From VBDM01 sp963699535 (lineage in GTDB: Bacteria > Pseudomonadota > Gammaproteobacteria > Burkholderiales > SG8-39): a stretch of DNA of 64,000 nucleotides. Below, piece by piece: positions 44,490 through 53,943 of this stretch (position 1 is the stretch's first letter; every line of letters starts with the position of its first letter). The notes under the pieces were generated by a model. The model saw only the letters and a program-made list of their open reading frames with translations, had not been told where the DNA came from and made no database searches. The translations under genes were made by a program, and so were the position numbers. The stretch covers positions 62,001-126,000 of the forward strand of contig CAVOUJ010000030.1 of the NCBI GenBank assembly GCA_963699535.1, written 5' to 3'.

Positions 44490-45284
44490 TCACACCGCGA
44501 TCGGCGCCTTGATCGCGGGATAAGGGTCGTAGCCCTCGAGGGTGAAGTCCTCGTAGCGAAATCCGAAGATGTCCCGGACACCGGGATTGAGACGCATGCG
44601 CGGTAGGGCCCTCGGCGATCGCGACAGCTGCTCCTTCGCCTGCTCCAGGTGGTTGAGATAGAGGTGCGCGTCGCCCAGGGTGAGCACGAATTCCGCGGGC
44701 CTCAAGGCGCAGACTTGTGCAACCATCAAGGTCAGCAGCGCGTACGAGGCGATGTTGAACGGCACGCCGAGGAAGATATCCGCGCTCCTCTGGTACAACT
44801 GGCAGGACAGGCTCCCCTCGGCGACGTAGAACTGAAACAGGGCGTGGCAGGGCGGGAGCTTCATCTTGTCGATCTCCGAGGGATTCCACGCGGTGACGAT
44901 GTGGCGGCGCGAATCGGGCCGCGTCTTGATCGAATTGACGACCTGCGCGATCTGGTCGATCGCGCTACCGTCGGGCGAGGGCCAGCTGCGCCATTGCGAG
45001 CCGTACACCGGCCCGAGCTCGCCGTTCACGTCCGCCCACTCGTCCCAGATCGTGACGCCGTGCTCCTGCAGCCAGCGCACGTTGGTGTCGCCCCGCAGGA
45101 ACCACAGCAGCTCGTAGATGACGGATTTGAGGTGGACCTTCTTGGTCGTGAGCAGGGGAAAGCCGGCGGCGAGGTCGAATCGCATCTGCCAGCCGAAGGT
45201 GGCCAGGGTGCCGGTGCCGGTGCGGTCGGTCTTGCGGTGCCCGTGCTCGAGCACGTGGCGCATGAGATCGAGGTATTGCTTCAT
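44490..45284 (-). CDS. thyA: thymidylate synthase ThyA
   Basis: 264 residues, the same length as E. coli ThyA. Landmarks: RTGTGTLATFGWQMRFDL, YGSQWRSWPSPDG, the nucleophile Cys in KLPPCHALFQFYV, CQLYQRSADIFLGVPFNIAS and GDAHLYLNHLEQ. It methylates dUMP to dTMP using methylene-tetrahydrofolate. The start is ATG 45284 (MKQYLDLMRHVLEHG); upstream in-frame codons to 45368 overlap no family sequence. Confidence 0.97.
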   Translation of the reverse strand: MKQYLDLMRHVLEHGHRKTDRTGTGTLATFGWQMRFDLAAGFPLLTTKKVHLKSVIYELLWFLRGDTNVRWLQEHGVTIWDEWADVNGELGPVYGSQWRSWPSPDGSAIDQIAQVVNSIKTRPDSRRHIVTAWNPSEIDKMKLPPCHALFQFYVAEGSLSCQLYQRSADIFLGVPFNIASYALLTLMVAQVCALRPAEFVLTLGDAHLYLNHLEQAKEQLSRSPRALPRMRLNPGVRDIFGFRYEDFTLEGYDPYPAIKAPIAV

Positions 45285-45309
45285 CGAGGCGCGGCCGGCG
45301 TGTTCGAAA

Positions 45310-45696
45310 TCATAGCGCGTTGTGAGGGCGAGCTGAACGTTTGCGCGGCGGAATCGCGCGCCAGGCAAGAATCACGGCTGTGGCGAAGACTGTATAGGCA
45401 ATGGCGAAGACCCACTCGGGGAGGTTGTAGTAAAGGAGCCACGCGAGCCAGCGGCCAATGAAGCTGCGCTCCTCGCGCCCCGTTGCGCGCAGTGCGTCCT
45501 CCCACCAGGTGAGCGGGCAGGTGACCCCGAGCAGCGCCTCGGCCGCGACGAATACGATCGCGGCGAGGTGCGCGATGCGGAAGGCACGGTTGCGCACCCA
45601 GTGCCAACTCCGCGCCCCGGCGAGGATCAGGGCAAAGCCGCCGACGACGAACAGCACGAACAGAACGTGGAAAGCCAGGACGGCGTCGGCGAGCAT
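45310..45696 (-). CDS. DUF2784 family membrane protein
   Basis: 128 residues. ATG 45696 gives MLADAVLAFHVLFVLFVVGG. Four membrane helices and the family element LLGVTCPLTWWEDALRA, with ERSFIGRWLAWLLYYNLPEW following, fit DUF2784. Function is unknown. It lies 14 bases after the sulfurtransferase stop and 25 bases before the thyA start, so the three are probably one operon. Confidence 0.85.
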   Translation of the reverse strand: MLADAVLAFHVLFVLFVVGGFALILAGARSWHWVRNRAFRIAHLAAIVFVAAEALLGVTCPLTWWEDALRATGREERSFIGRWLAWLLYYNLPEWVFAIAYTVFATAVILAWRAIPPRKRSARPHNAL

Positions 45697-45710
45697 GCGC
45701 GAAAGAAACC

Positions 45711-46569
45711 TCAGCCCGTCCGAGGTTCTCCCGTTTCCACGGGCCGGGAAGGCGCTGCGCACCATTCGCTCCAGGAGCCCGGATATAGGCGTGCGCCGCG
45801 CAAGCCGGCGTATTCCATGGCGAGAAGGTTGTGGCAGGCGGACACGCCCGAGCCGCAGTAATTCACGACGCTCTCCGGACTCGTATCGCCCGAGCACGGC
45901 GCCGAATTCCTGCCGGAGCGTATCGGAATCCTTGAAGCGGCCGCTTGCGTCGAGGTTGTCGCGATAGAAGCGGTTCCGCGCTCCGGGAATGCGTCCTCCG
46001 ACCGGATCAAGCGTTTCGTTTTGCCCGCGAAAGCGGTCGGGAGCGCGAGCATCGACGAGCAGCGTGCGCGCGTCGCCGAGATGGGCAAGCATATAGCGAG
46101 TACTTACCCAGGCCCTGCTCGGCTTCCCGGCAAACCGCGCCGGCTTCGGCTTCGGGATTTCGGCCGTCTGCGGCCGTCCCTCGGCGATCCACTCGGTCCA
46201 GCCGCCGTCGAGGACGGCGACGGGCAGGTGTCCGAGCCAGCGCAACAGCCACCACAGCCGCGCCGCGACCATTCCCCCTTGAGCGTCGTAGGCGATCACC
46301 TGTTTTCTCGAATCGACGCCGGCCCGTCCCAGCTTCTTGATGAGCTCATCCGGTTTGGGGAGCGGGTGCCGGCCGTTCTTTCCGGTCATCGGCGCCGAGA
46401 GATCCTTGTCGAGGCCCAGAAACCGGGCGCCGGGGATGTGCGAGCTTGCGTAATCCGCGCGGCCGCGCGCAGGATCGGTGAGATCGTGCCGGCAATCGAA
46501 CACCACCCAGCCGGGATCGGCAAGATGTTGGGCGAGGATATCGGTGCTGATGAGTGCGGTGAGGATCAT
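45711..46569 (-). CDS. sulfurtransferase, two-rhodanese-domain SseA type (frameshifted)
   Basis: ATG 46569 gives MILTALISTDILAQHLADPG. The N-terminal inactive rhodanese domain carries VVFDCRHDLTDPARGRADYA, and VIAYDAQGGMVAARLWWLLR. The second domain begins LLVDARAPDRFRGQNETLDP. One extra G at about 45,892 breaks the frame; deleting it gives AVLGDTSPESVVNYCGSGVS, with the catalytic Cys in the CGSGVS loop, and the end GSWSEWCAAPSRPVETGEP. About 285 residues. The loop sequence is intermediate between thiosulfate and mercaptopyruvate types. Confidence 0.9.
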
Positions 46570-46595
46570 GCGCCTATCGTAAGCTAGAATGGCCG

Positions 46596-47168
46596 GTGCT
46601 TGCGTATGTGTACAGCGTTTGCACGAAACTCCCCAGCGCCGCCGCTCGGCGGAGCACCCGCGCACTCGGGCACATCGCGATTGCGGGCTCGCTTTCCGCC
46701 TGCGTTCCGATGCACCACAGCATCGCACCTTACGACAAGGACTCGGTTGCAGCGCGTACCCTCGAAGAGCATGCCGCCGATGTATGCGCCGCGGTACGCG
46801 GACGAGGCGCGCTGCCGACCTATCGTTTCACGACTGACGGCTGCTCATTCTGGCTGGACAACGGCTGGCTGCATTGCTGTATCGAGCACGACATCGATTA
46901 CTGGTGTGGTGGCAGCGCGATTGATCGCTGCGCCTCGGACCGGCGCCTGAGGGCTTGCGCCGAAGCCGCGGGTCACGGGACGGTCGGCAGCGTCATGCAT
47001 TTCGGCACGCGCCTGGGCGGACACCCTTGGGTTCCGCTCCCCTGGCGGTGGGGTTACGGCTGGGACTGGCCCTACGCGTACGATGACCCTGCAGGGCGGG
47101 TACTACTGCGTGGAAGCGATGAGGGTTGCGCCGGGCAACCCGACCCATCAACGGATACTTCCCCTTGA
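46596..47168 (+). CDS. phospholipase A2-like secreted/lipoprotein
   Basis: 190 residues from GTG 46596. A hydrophobic segment ends in the possible lipobox IAGSLSAC at about residue 36. The conserved core is FTTDGCSFWLDNGWLHCCIEH continuing DIDYWCGG, where CCxEHDxxYW reproduces the catalytic His-Asp and Cys pairs of the phospholipase A2 superfamily. SAIDRCASDRRLRACAEAAG follows as the second helix. The C-terminus is Trp/Tyr/Pro-rich (WVPLPWRWGYGWDWPYAYDD). Activity on phospholipids is an inference from the motif. It is divergent from the sulfurtransferase operon. Confidence 0.65.
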   Translation: MLAYVYSVCTKLPSAAARRSTRALGHIAIAGSLSACVPMHHSIAPYDKDSVAARTLEEHAADVCAAVRGRGALPTYRFTTDGCSFWLDNGWLHCCIEHDIDYWCGGSAIDRCASDRRLRACAEAAGHGTVGSVMHFGTRLGGHPWVPLPWRWGYGWDWPYAYDDPAGRVLLRGSDEGCAGQPDPSTDTSP

Positions 47169-47183
47169 TCGGCTCAAGGGGCC

Positions 47184-48288
47184 CTAAACGTGCCCCGCCA
47201 GCCCTCGCCGCAGATACTCGTGGAAGTACATCATGCCGTCTTCCATCGGCGACTGGTACGGGCCGACTTCGTTCTCGCCGCGCTCATATAGCGCGCGGCG
47301 GCCGCGGTCCATGCGCTTGGCGATCTCGTCGTCCTCGATCGCGGTTTCCATGTAGGCGGCCTGTTCGGCTTCGATGAATTCACGCTCGAAGAGCACGATC
47401 TCTTCCGGGTAGTAGAACTCGACGACGTTGGTGGTGTGCGTGGGTGAGCGCGGCAGCAGGGTGCTGACCACGAGCACGTGCGGGTACCACTCGAGCATCA
47501 CGTTCGGGTAGTACAGGAACCAGATGGCGCCGTGCTTCGGCTGCCTGCCGTCGAGGTAGCGCTTGAGGGCCTCGTGCCATTTCGCGTAGGCGGGCGTGCC
47601 GGGCTTGGCGAAGCCGTCCTTGACGCCCACTGTCTGCGAGGAGTACGTGTCGGCGATCTCCCATTTCAGGTCGTCGCAGGTGACGAAGTTGCCCAGGCCC
47701 GGGTGGTAGGGCACGACATGGTAGTCCTCGAGATACACCTCGATGAAGGTCTTCCAGTTCTGCTCGAACTCCATGACCTCGACGCGGTCGAGCATGTAGC
47801 CGGAGAAGTCGAACTGGTCGGCGCTCGCGAATCCCGCGAGATCGGCGGCGACATCGCGTTTTCCGGCGAACAGCATGCCGCGCCAGTTTTGCAGCTGCAG
47901 TCTTGCCGAGGTTGAGGCAGGGATTCTCGGGGAAGTGCGGCGCGCCGAGCAGCTTCCCCTTCATGTCGTAGGTCCAGCGGTGCAGGGGGCAGACGATGTT
48001 CTGCGCGTTGCCGCGTCCTTCGAGGAGGATCGCCTGCCGGTGGCGGCAGACGTTGGAAAGGAGCTCGATGCCGCCTGAGTTCCTCACCAGCACCTTGCCG
48101 TGGTCCATCCAGGCGAGGGAGTGATAGTCGCCCGGATTCGGCACCATCAGCTCGTGCCCCACGTAGCCCGGGCTGTTGGAGAAAAGCAGCTCTTGCTCCA
48201 GTGCGAAGACTTGCGGATCGAAATACCAGGATACGGGAAGCTGTGAAGCGTTCGGCTTGAGCCTTCGCGAACTGGGCAGATCGGACAT
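47184..48288 (-). CDS. Rieske aromatic-ring-hydroxylating oxygenase, alpha subunit-like (one frameshift)
   Basis: ATG 48288 gives MSDLPSSRRLKPNASQLPVS. Rieske ligands: NVCRHRQAILLEG and IVCPLHRWTYDMKG (CxH, CxxH). An extra G at about 47,900 must be removed to read LGKTQLQNWRGMLFAGKRD. The catalytic domain then has VEVMEFEQNWKTFIEVYLED and EDYHVVPYHPGL with two His and the nearby Asp/Glu of the mononuclear iron. About 367 residues. The family oxidises aromatic rings, carnitine or choline-type substrates. No reductase lies next to it and the substrate is not predictable. In betaproteobacteria it commonly neighbours xseB-ispA-dxs. Confidence 0.88.
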
Positions 48289-48456
48289 ACGGGTGGGCGG
48301 CCTCGTCGGGGTAGGAAAATAAAATGGGCGCGATTCTAGACCTTTTCAACCGGGGGCACCAGGATTTTTTCCCTCCCGGGTCATTGACCGTGCTCCCCCC
48401 GTAGGCTATTTTCTTTCCGAGAAGGCGCTCCGCGCGCGGCGGCGCGCATCCCCGCC

Positions 48457-48699
48457 ATGTCCAAAGTCTCCAAGACCGAACCGCCTGAGAGCTTCGAAGC
48501 CGCGCTCGCCGAGCTGGAGAAGATCGTCGCCAGCATGGAGTCCGGGAAGCTCAGCTTGGAGCAGTCCCTGGGCGCTCACAAGCGGGGTCTCGAGCTGGCT
48601 CAGTACTGCCAGGGCGTGCTCGCCCGCGCCCAGCAGCAGGTCAAAGTGCTCGAAGAAAACACGCTGAAAAACCTTGCCGGTGCCGACGACGACAAGTGA
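48457..48699 (+). CDS. xseB: exodeoxyribonuclease VII small subunit XseB
   Basis: 80 residues. SFEAALAELEKIVASMESGK and SLEQSLGAHKRGLELAQYCQ are the diagnostic XseB helices. It forms the small subunit that regulates the XseA nuclease; xseA is not in the window. The 3' end overlaps the ispA start, the usual arrangement. Confidence 0.95.
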   Translation: MSKVSKTEPPESFEAALAELEKIVASMESGKLSLEQSLGAHKRGLELAQYCQGVLARAQQQVKVLEENTLKNLAGADDDK

Positions 48700-49598
48700 T
48701 TTCACCGCCTGGATGGGAAACGTCCAGGCGCGGGTCGAAGCGGCGCTGGAGCGTGTTCTGCCGTCGGGAAAGATCGCCCCGCAGCGTCTGCACGATGCGA
48801 TGCGCTACGCGGTGCTCGGCGGGGGCAAGCGGATCCGGCCGCTGCTCGTTTTTGCCGCGGGAGAGGCGGCAGCCGCAGATCCGGGCCGCGCGGACCCGGC
48901 GCGACTCGAAATCGCGGGCTGCGCAGTCGAGTTGCATTCACGCGTATTCGCTCGTGCACGACGACCTCCCCTGCATGGACGACGACGTGCTTCGGCGCGG
49001 CAAGCCTACCGTCCATGTCGAGTTCGACCAGGCCACGGCGCTGCTCGTGGGCGACAGCCTGCAGTCGCTCGCGTTTCAATTGCTCGCCGAGCACCGGCTG
49101 GCCGACGACCCGGCCGCTCAATTGGAGATGGTGAGGATCCTCGCCGCGGCGGCGGGCAGCCGGGGCATGGCGGGCGGGCAGGCCATCGACCTCGCGAGCG
49201 TCGGTCAGGCTCTGACCCTGCCCGAGCTCGAGCACATGCACATCCACAAGACCGGCGCGCTGATCCGCGCTTCGGTCGGGCTCGGTGCGCGCTGCGCGAA
49301 TGCGCTTGCGCCCGAGAAACTGCCCCGTCTCGACCACTACGCGAAGTGCATAGGGCTCGCTTTCCAGGTGGTCGACGACGTGCTCGATCAGGAGTCCTCG
49401 ACCGCGACACTGGGGAAAACCGCGGGAAAGGACGCGGCGAACAACAAGCCGACCTACGTTTCGCTGCTCGGGCTGCCGCGCGCCAAGGCGCTTGCCGAGG
49501 AGTTGCGCCGGGAGGCGCGCGACGCGGTCGCTGAAATGGGCGCCGGCGCGAATCGGCTCCTGGAGCTGGCGGACTTCATCGTGTTGCGCAAGTTCTGA
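48680..49598 (+). CDS. ispA: farnesyl diphosphate synthase IspA (one frameshift)
   Basis: Start GTG 48680 (VPTTTSDFTAWMGNVQARVE), or TTG two codons earlier, both within xseB. Landmarks: AVLGGGKRIRPLLVFAAGEA, first Asp-rich motif LVHDDLPCMDDDVLRRGKPT, and second motif QVVDDVLDQ. Deleting an extra C at about 48,937 joins GCAVELIHAYSLVHDDLP; without this the chain stops making sense there. About 305 residues. It condenses IPP and DMAPP to FPP, using precursors made by the Dxs pathway encoded next to it. Confidence 0.95.
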
Positions 49599-49653
49599 CC
49601 GCGGGAAATCCACGGTCGCCCTGGGGAACTTTTTGCGGGATAATTCCCGGTCC

Positions 49654-51593
49654 ATGAGCGCGATTGGCAAGGTGGATCTGCCAGGAGGGTCGGAGGCCGG
49701 ACCGGGCGAATACGATCCTCACGCCTACGAGCTGCTGAAGACCATTGACGATCCGGCGGTGCTGCACAAGCTCGATCGCAAGGGCCTGCAGCAGCTCGCG
49801 GACGAGCTTCGCGCCTTCATTCTCGAATCGGTGAGCCAGACCGGCGGGCATCTCTCATCCAACCTCGGGACGGTAGAGCTCACCATCGCCCTGCACCACG
49901 TTTTCAACACGCCCCACGACCGAATCGTGTGGGATGTCGGGCACCAGACCTATCCACACAAGATTCTCACGGGCCGGCGCGATGCGATGGCACGGCTGCG
50001 CATGATGGGCGGCATCTCGGGCTTCCCGAGGCGCAGCGAGAGCGAGTACGACACCTTCGGCACCGCGCATTCGAGCACGTCGATCAGCGCCGCGCTCGGC
50101 ATGGCTCAGGCCGCAAAGCTGAGAGGCGAGACCGGCGACAGGCGCCGCCATGTTATCGCGGTGATCGGCGACGGCGCCATGTCGGCTGGCATGGCCTTCG
50201 AGGCCCTGAACAATGCGGGGGTGATGGACACCGACCTTCTGGTTATCCTGAACGATAACGACATGTCCATCTCGCCGGCGGTGGGCGCACTCAACCGCTA
50301 TCTCGCCCGGCTGATGTCGGGGCGTTTCTACGTGGCGGCGAAGAAAGCCGGCGAAAGAGTCCTCGCCACCATGCCGCCGCTCCTTGAGCTGGCGAAAAAG
50401 GTGGAAGAGCACGCCAAGGGATTGGTCGTTCCCTCGACGCTGTTCGAGGAGTTCGGATTCAACTACGTCGGTCCGATCGACGGCCATGACCTCGAGTCGC
50501 TCATTCCGACCTTGAAGAACATCAAGGAGCTCAAAGGCCCGCAGTTCCTGCACGTCGTCACAAAGAAGGGGCAGGGCTACAAGCTCGCCGAGGCCGATCC
50601 GGTGCTCTACCACGGTCCGGGGAGGTTCAATCCCTCCGAGGGCATCAAGAAGGCGAGCGGTGGCACGCCGACGTTCACACAGGTGTTCGGCGAATGGCTG
50701 TGCGACATGGCGGATCTCGATGCGCGCCTCGTCGGCATCACGCCTGCGATGCGCGAGGGATCGGGGCTCGTGCGCTTCGCCCAGGAGTTTCCCGAAAGGT
50801 ATTTCGACGTGGGCATTGCCGAACAGCACGCCGTCACTTTCGCTGCGGGGCTTGCGTGCGAGGGAATGAAGCCGGTGCTCGCGATCTATTCGACATTTCT
50901 TCAACGCGGCTATGACCAGCTGATCCACGACGTCTGCATCCAGAACCTGCCTGTCGTGTTTGCGCTCGATCGCGCGGGTCTCGTGGGAGGCGACGGGGCC
51001 ACTCACAACGGCGCGTTCGACTTGAGCTTCCTGCGCTGCCTGCCCAACATGGTGGTGATGACGCCGAGCGACGAGAACGAATGCCGGCAGATGCTCTACA
51101 CGGCGTTCTCGCTCAATCAGCCGGCGGCCGTGCGCTATCCGCGGGGCGCCGGGCCGGGAGTCGCGGTCGTCAAGGAAATGCAATCGCTGCCGCTGGGCAA
51201 AGGGCAGTGTGCGGCGGCGCGGGAAGGGCGGCATCGCCATTCTTGCGTTCGGAACCCTGCTGAAGCCCGCGCTCGAGGCGGGCGAAATGCTGGATGCAAC
51301 CGTCGCCGACATGCGCTTCGTGAAGCCCGTGGACGCGGACCTCGCGGCGGAGCTCGCGAAGACGCACGATCTTGTCGTCACCGATCGAGGAGAACGCGGT
51401 CATGGGCGGCGCGGGCAGCGCGGTCGCCGAGGCGCTCGCATCTCTCGGGATCGTGACTCCCGTGTTGCAGCTCGGATTGCCCGACCGCTTCGTCGATCAC
51501 GGCGACCAGGCGCAGCTGCTCGCTTCGGTCGGGCTCGACAAAGCGGGCATCGTCGCCTCGATCCGCGCGCGGGTCGGCGAACGGCAGCGATAG
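49654..51593 (+). CDS. dxs: 1-deoxy-D-xylulose-5-phosphate synthase Dxs (two frameshifts)
   Basis: ATG 49654. TPP-binding and substrate motifs: SQTGGHLSSNLGTVELTIAL, VWDVGHQTYPHKILTGRRD, VIGDGAMSAGMAFEALNNAG and the transketolase block DVGIAEQHAVTFAAGLACEG. Two single-base insertions lie near the C-terminus. Deleting a T at about 51,209 gives GKGQVRRRGKGGIAILAFG, and deleting a G at about 51,383 gives LVVTIEENAVMGGAGSAVAE. The restored chain is about 646 residues and ends DHGDQAQLLASVGLDKAG... It is the first step of the MEP isoprenoid pathway. Confidence 0.96.
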
Positions 51594-51706
51594 TCCGCGA
51601 AAAGCCTACGCAGCGTGGGGGTTTGTGGTTTCCCGCTGAAAAAGCCGGGAACGGGACGCATGCTAGAATCGTCCAACATCGAGTGCATCGAACTGAAAGG
51701 CTTTCC

Positions 51707-52513
51707 GTGAACACTCGCGACCCCCTCGCCATCCCCGACGTCCAGAGCTCCGAGGACAGGCGCAAGCTCGCCATCGACCAGGTCGGGATCAAGGCGATCC
51801 GCCATCCGATCCGCGTCGCCGAGCGCTCGGGCGGCGTGCAGCACACCATCGCGATCTTCAACATGTACGTCGGCCTGCCGCACCAGTTCAAGGGCACGCA
51901 CATGTCGCGTTTCGTCGAGATCCTCAATGCGCACGAGCGCGAGATTTCCGTGGATACGTTCAAGATCATGCTCGACGAGATGGTCGAGCGCCTGGAGGCG
52001 CAGTCCGGTCACATCGAGATGACGTTCCCGTACTTCGTCAACAAGTCGGCGCCGGTCTCGAAGGTGAAGAGCCTGATGGACTACGAGGTCACTTTCGTCG
52101 GCGAGATCGCCAAGGGCGAGAAGTGCTTCAAGATGAAGGTCGTCGTGCCGGTGACGAGCCTTTGCCCCTGCTCCAAGCGCATCTCGGACTACGGGGCGCA
52201 CAACCAGCGCTCGCACGTCACGATCACGGCGCGCACCAAGGGATTCGTGTGGATCGAGGAGCTGATCGACTACGCCGAGAAGCACGCCTCGAGCGAGCTG
52301 TACGGCCTGCTCAAGCGGCCCGACGAGAAGTTCGTCACCGAGCGGGCCTACGACAACCCCAAGTTCGTCGAGGACATGGTGCGCGACATCGCCGCGGAAC
52401 TCAACCGCGACAAGCGCATCGAGTGGTACCAGGTGGAATCGGAGAACTTCGAGTCCATCCACAACCACTCCGCCTACGCTCTCATCGAGCGCGACAAGAC
52501 CAAGAAGAGCTGA
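51707..52513 (+). CDS. folE2: GTP cyclohydrolase FolE2
   Basis: 268 residues from GTG 51707, with a GAAAGG ribosome site. Family blocks: AIRHPIRVAERSGGVQHTIA, HMSRFVEIL, VVVPVTSLCPCSKRISDYGA (the metal-ligand CPCSK loop), NQRSHVTITART and NFESIHNHSAYALIER. FolE2 (type IB) makes dihydroneopterin triphosphate for folate and works with metals other than zinc. A TAGAAT box (51,664-51,669) may be its own -10. Confidence 0.95.
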   Translation: MNTRDPLAIPDVQSSEDRRKLAIDQVGIKAIRHPIRVAERSGGVQHTIAIFNMYVGLPHQFKGTHMSRFVEILNAHEREISVDTFKIMLDEMVERLEAQSGHIEMTFPYFVNKSAPVSKVKSLMDYEVTFVGEIAKGEKCFKMKVVVPVTSLCPCSKRISDYGAHNQRSHVTITARTKGFVWIEELIDYAEKHASSELYGLLKRPDEKFVTERAYDNPKFVEDMVRDIAAELNRDKRIEWYQVESENFESIHNHSAYALIERDKTKKS

Positions 52514-52559
52514 TACGAACCGGGATCTTCCCGCGGTTCGCTCGGCTCGTTATGCGGAG

Positions 52560-53202
52560 TCAGAACCGCTTGATCAGCACCATCGTCTGCCCTTCGCGCC
52601 TCATGTCCATGCGGTTGAGGAAGCTCATGCCGAGCAAGGCGATAGGCAGATTGCCTTCCAGTACCGCGGCGTCCACGCTGTTGGCGACGATGCCTCCAAC
52701 CTGCACGATGTCGAGCTTGACCCGATAGGCCGCCGCCGTGCCGTTCGCCGTCCCGACCAGGCCCGGCTGTCCCTTGCGATAGTCGATCCCGAGCCGGTTG
52801 GCGTCGGCGGAAGAGAGCGCGATGGTGGTTGCGCCCGGTATCGACCAGAAAGCGCACCGCGCCGCCGTTGACCTGCCCCTCCACGACGAAATGGCCGCGC
52901 GGATCGGCGGTCAGCGTCACGCTCTGGGAGGATGAGGCCGCGGGGCTCGCGCGGTGCTGCCCGAGACTCAGTATCTTTTTCTTTCCGCCGATCTCGAAAG
53001 TGGCCGATTCGCGGTCGGTCGAGAGCAAAACGACGCCCTCTGTCGTCCTTTGCCCCACCGAGAGCGTGCGGATGGGGCCGCCGTCGACGGTCACGACAGC
53101 CTTTCCGGGGAAAAGCCCGATGACGTTGACATCGACAGCATGGCCGGCTGCGGGCGCGAGGAACAGGAGGGACGCTACAATAGAAAGACGCAGAGCCGGC
53201 AC
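52560..53202 (-). CDS. retropepsin-like aspartic protease, exported (one frameshift)
   Basis: The GTG at 53202 follows a GGAAGGAAA ribosome site and opens a signal peptide (MPALRLSIVASLLFLAPAAG). Domain 1 (VDVNVIGLFPGKAVVTVDGG) is an all-beta adaptor. Deleting an extra G at about 52,838 gives VRFLVDTGATTIALSSADAN, the catalytic DTGA site of the clan AA retropepsin-like family, continuing LGIDYRKGQPGLVGTANG and ending LGMSFLNRMDMRREGQTMVL. About 213 residues. Such TIGR02281-type proteases are periplasmic and probably dimeric. It is divergent from the amidotransferase gene, 18 bases apart. Confidence 0.85.
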
Positions 53203-53220
53203 GAAGACTTTCCTTCCGAG

Positions 53221-53926
53221 ATGAAGCCCGTTGCGATTTTCCGTCACAGCAGCACCGAGGGGCCAGGGCTATTTTGCCACATTCCTCGATGCGCGCCGCA
53301 TTCCCTGGACGCTCATCAAAGTGGACGCAGGCGAGCGCGTTCCCGCCGATCCGGGCGGATTTTCGGGCCTCGCGTTCATGGGCGGCCCCATGAGCGTCAA
53401 CGACGGTTTGCCGTGGATATACGACGTGCTCGGCCTCGTAAACGCGGCGGTCGATGCGGATATTCCGGTGCTCGGCCACTGCCTCGGCGGGCAGCTCATC
53501 GCCAAAGCCCTGGGGGGCAAGGTGACGCGCAACGCCGTGAAGGAAATCGGCTGGGGAGCGGTCACCGTCGAGGACAACGCCCAGGCGCGAGAGTGGTTCG
53601 GCGCGACGCGCGAGTTCTCCGGATTCCATTGGCACGGCGAGACTTTCACCATCCCGGCGAAGGCGACGCGGATCGCGGCGAGCGCGTATTGCGGGAACCA
53701 GGCCTTCGCTCTCGGCAAGCACCTGGGCATGCAGTGCCACGTCGAGATGACGCCCGAGCTGATCCATTCGTGGTGCGAGGACTGGGAGAAGGAGCTGGTG
53801 GCTAAGGCCGGGCCGTCGGTGCAGACGCCGCGGCAGATGTTCGAGCGGCTCGACGAGCGCGTGCGCGCGCTGAACGAGATCGCCGCCCGCGTGTACGAGC
53901 GCTGGATTGAAGGCCTCAAGCGGTAA
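53221..53926 (+). CDS. class I glutamine amidotransferase-like protein (one frameshift)
   Basis: ATG 53221 gives MKPVAIFRHSSTEGPG; deleting one G at about 53,266 continues YFATFLDARRIPWTLIKVDA. The triad is visible: Cys in VLGHCLGGQLIAKALGG, His and Glu in QCHVEMTPELIHSW. A GFHWHGETFTIP block precedes it. About 234 residues, the size of stand-alone GMP-synthase-like amidotransferases that often hydrolyse gamma-glutamyl bonds. The partner or substrate is unknown. It is followed within 17 bases by the propeller protein. Confidence 0.88.
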
Positions 53927-53943
53927 ACGCAAGGAGACGCCTT

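Noticed and set aside
51600..51660. Rho-independent terminator between dxs and folE2
   Set aside because: The TTTCCCG/CGGGAA pairing around 51,627-51,652 is short, contains an A-rich loop and has no following U-run.
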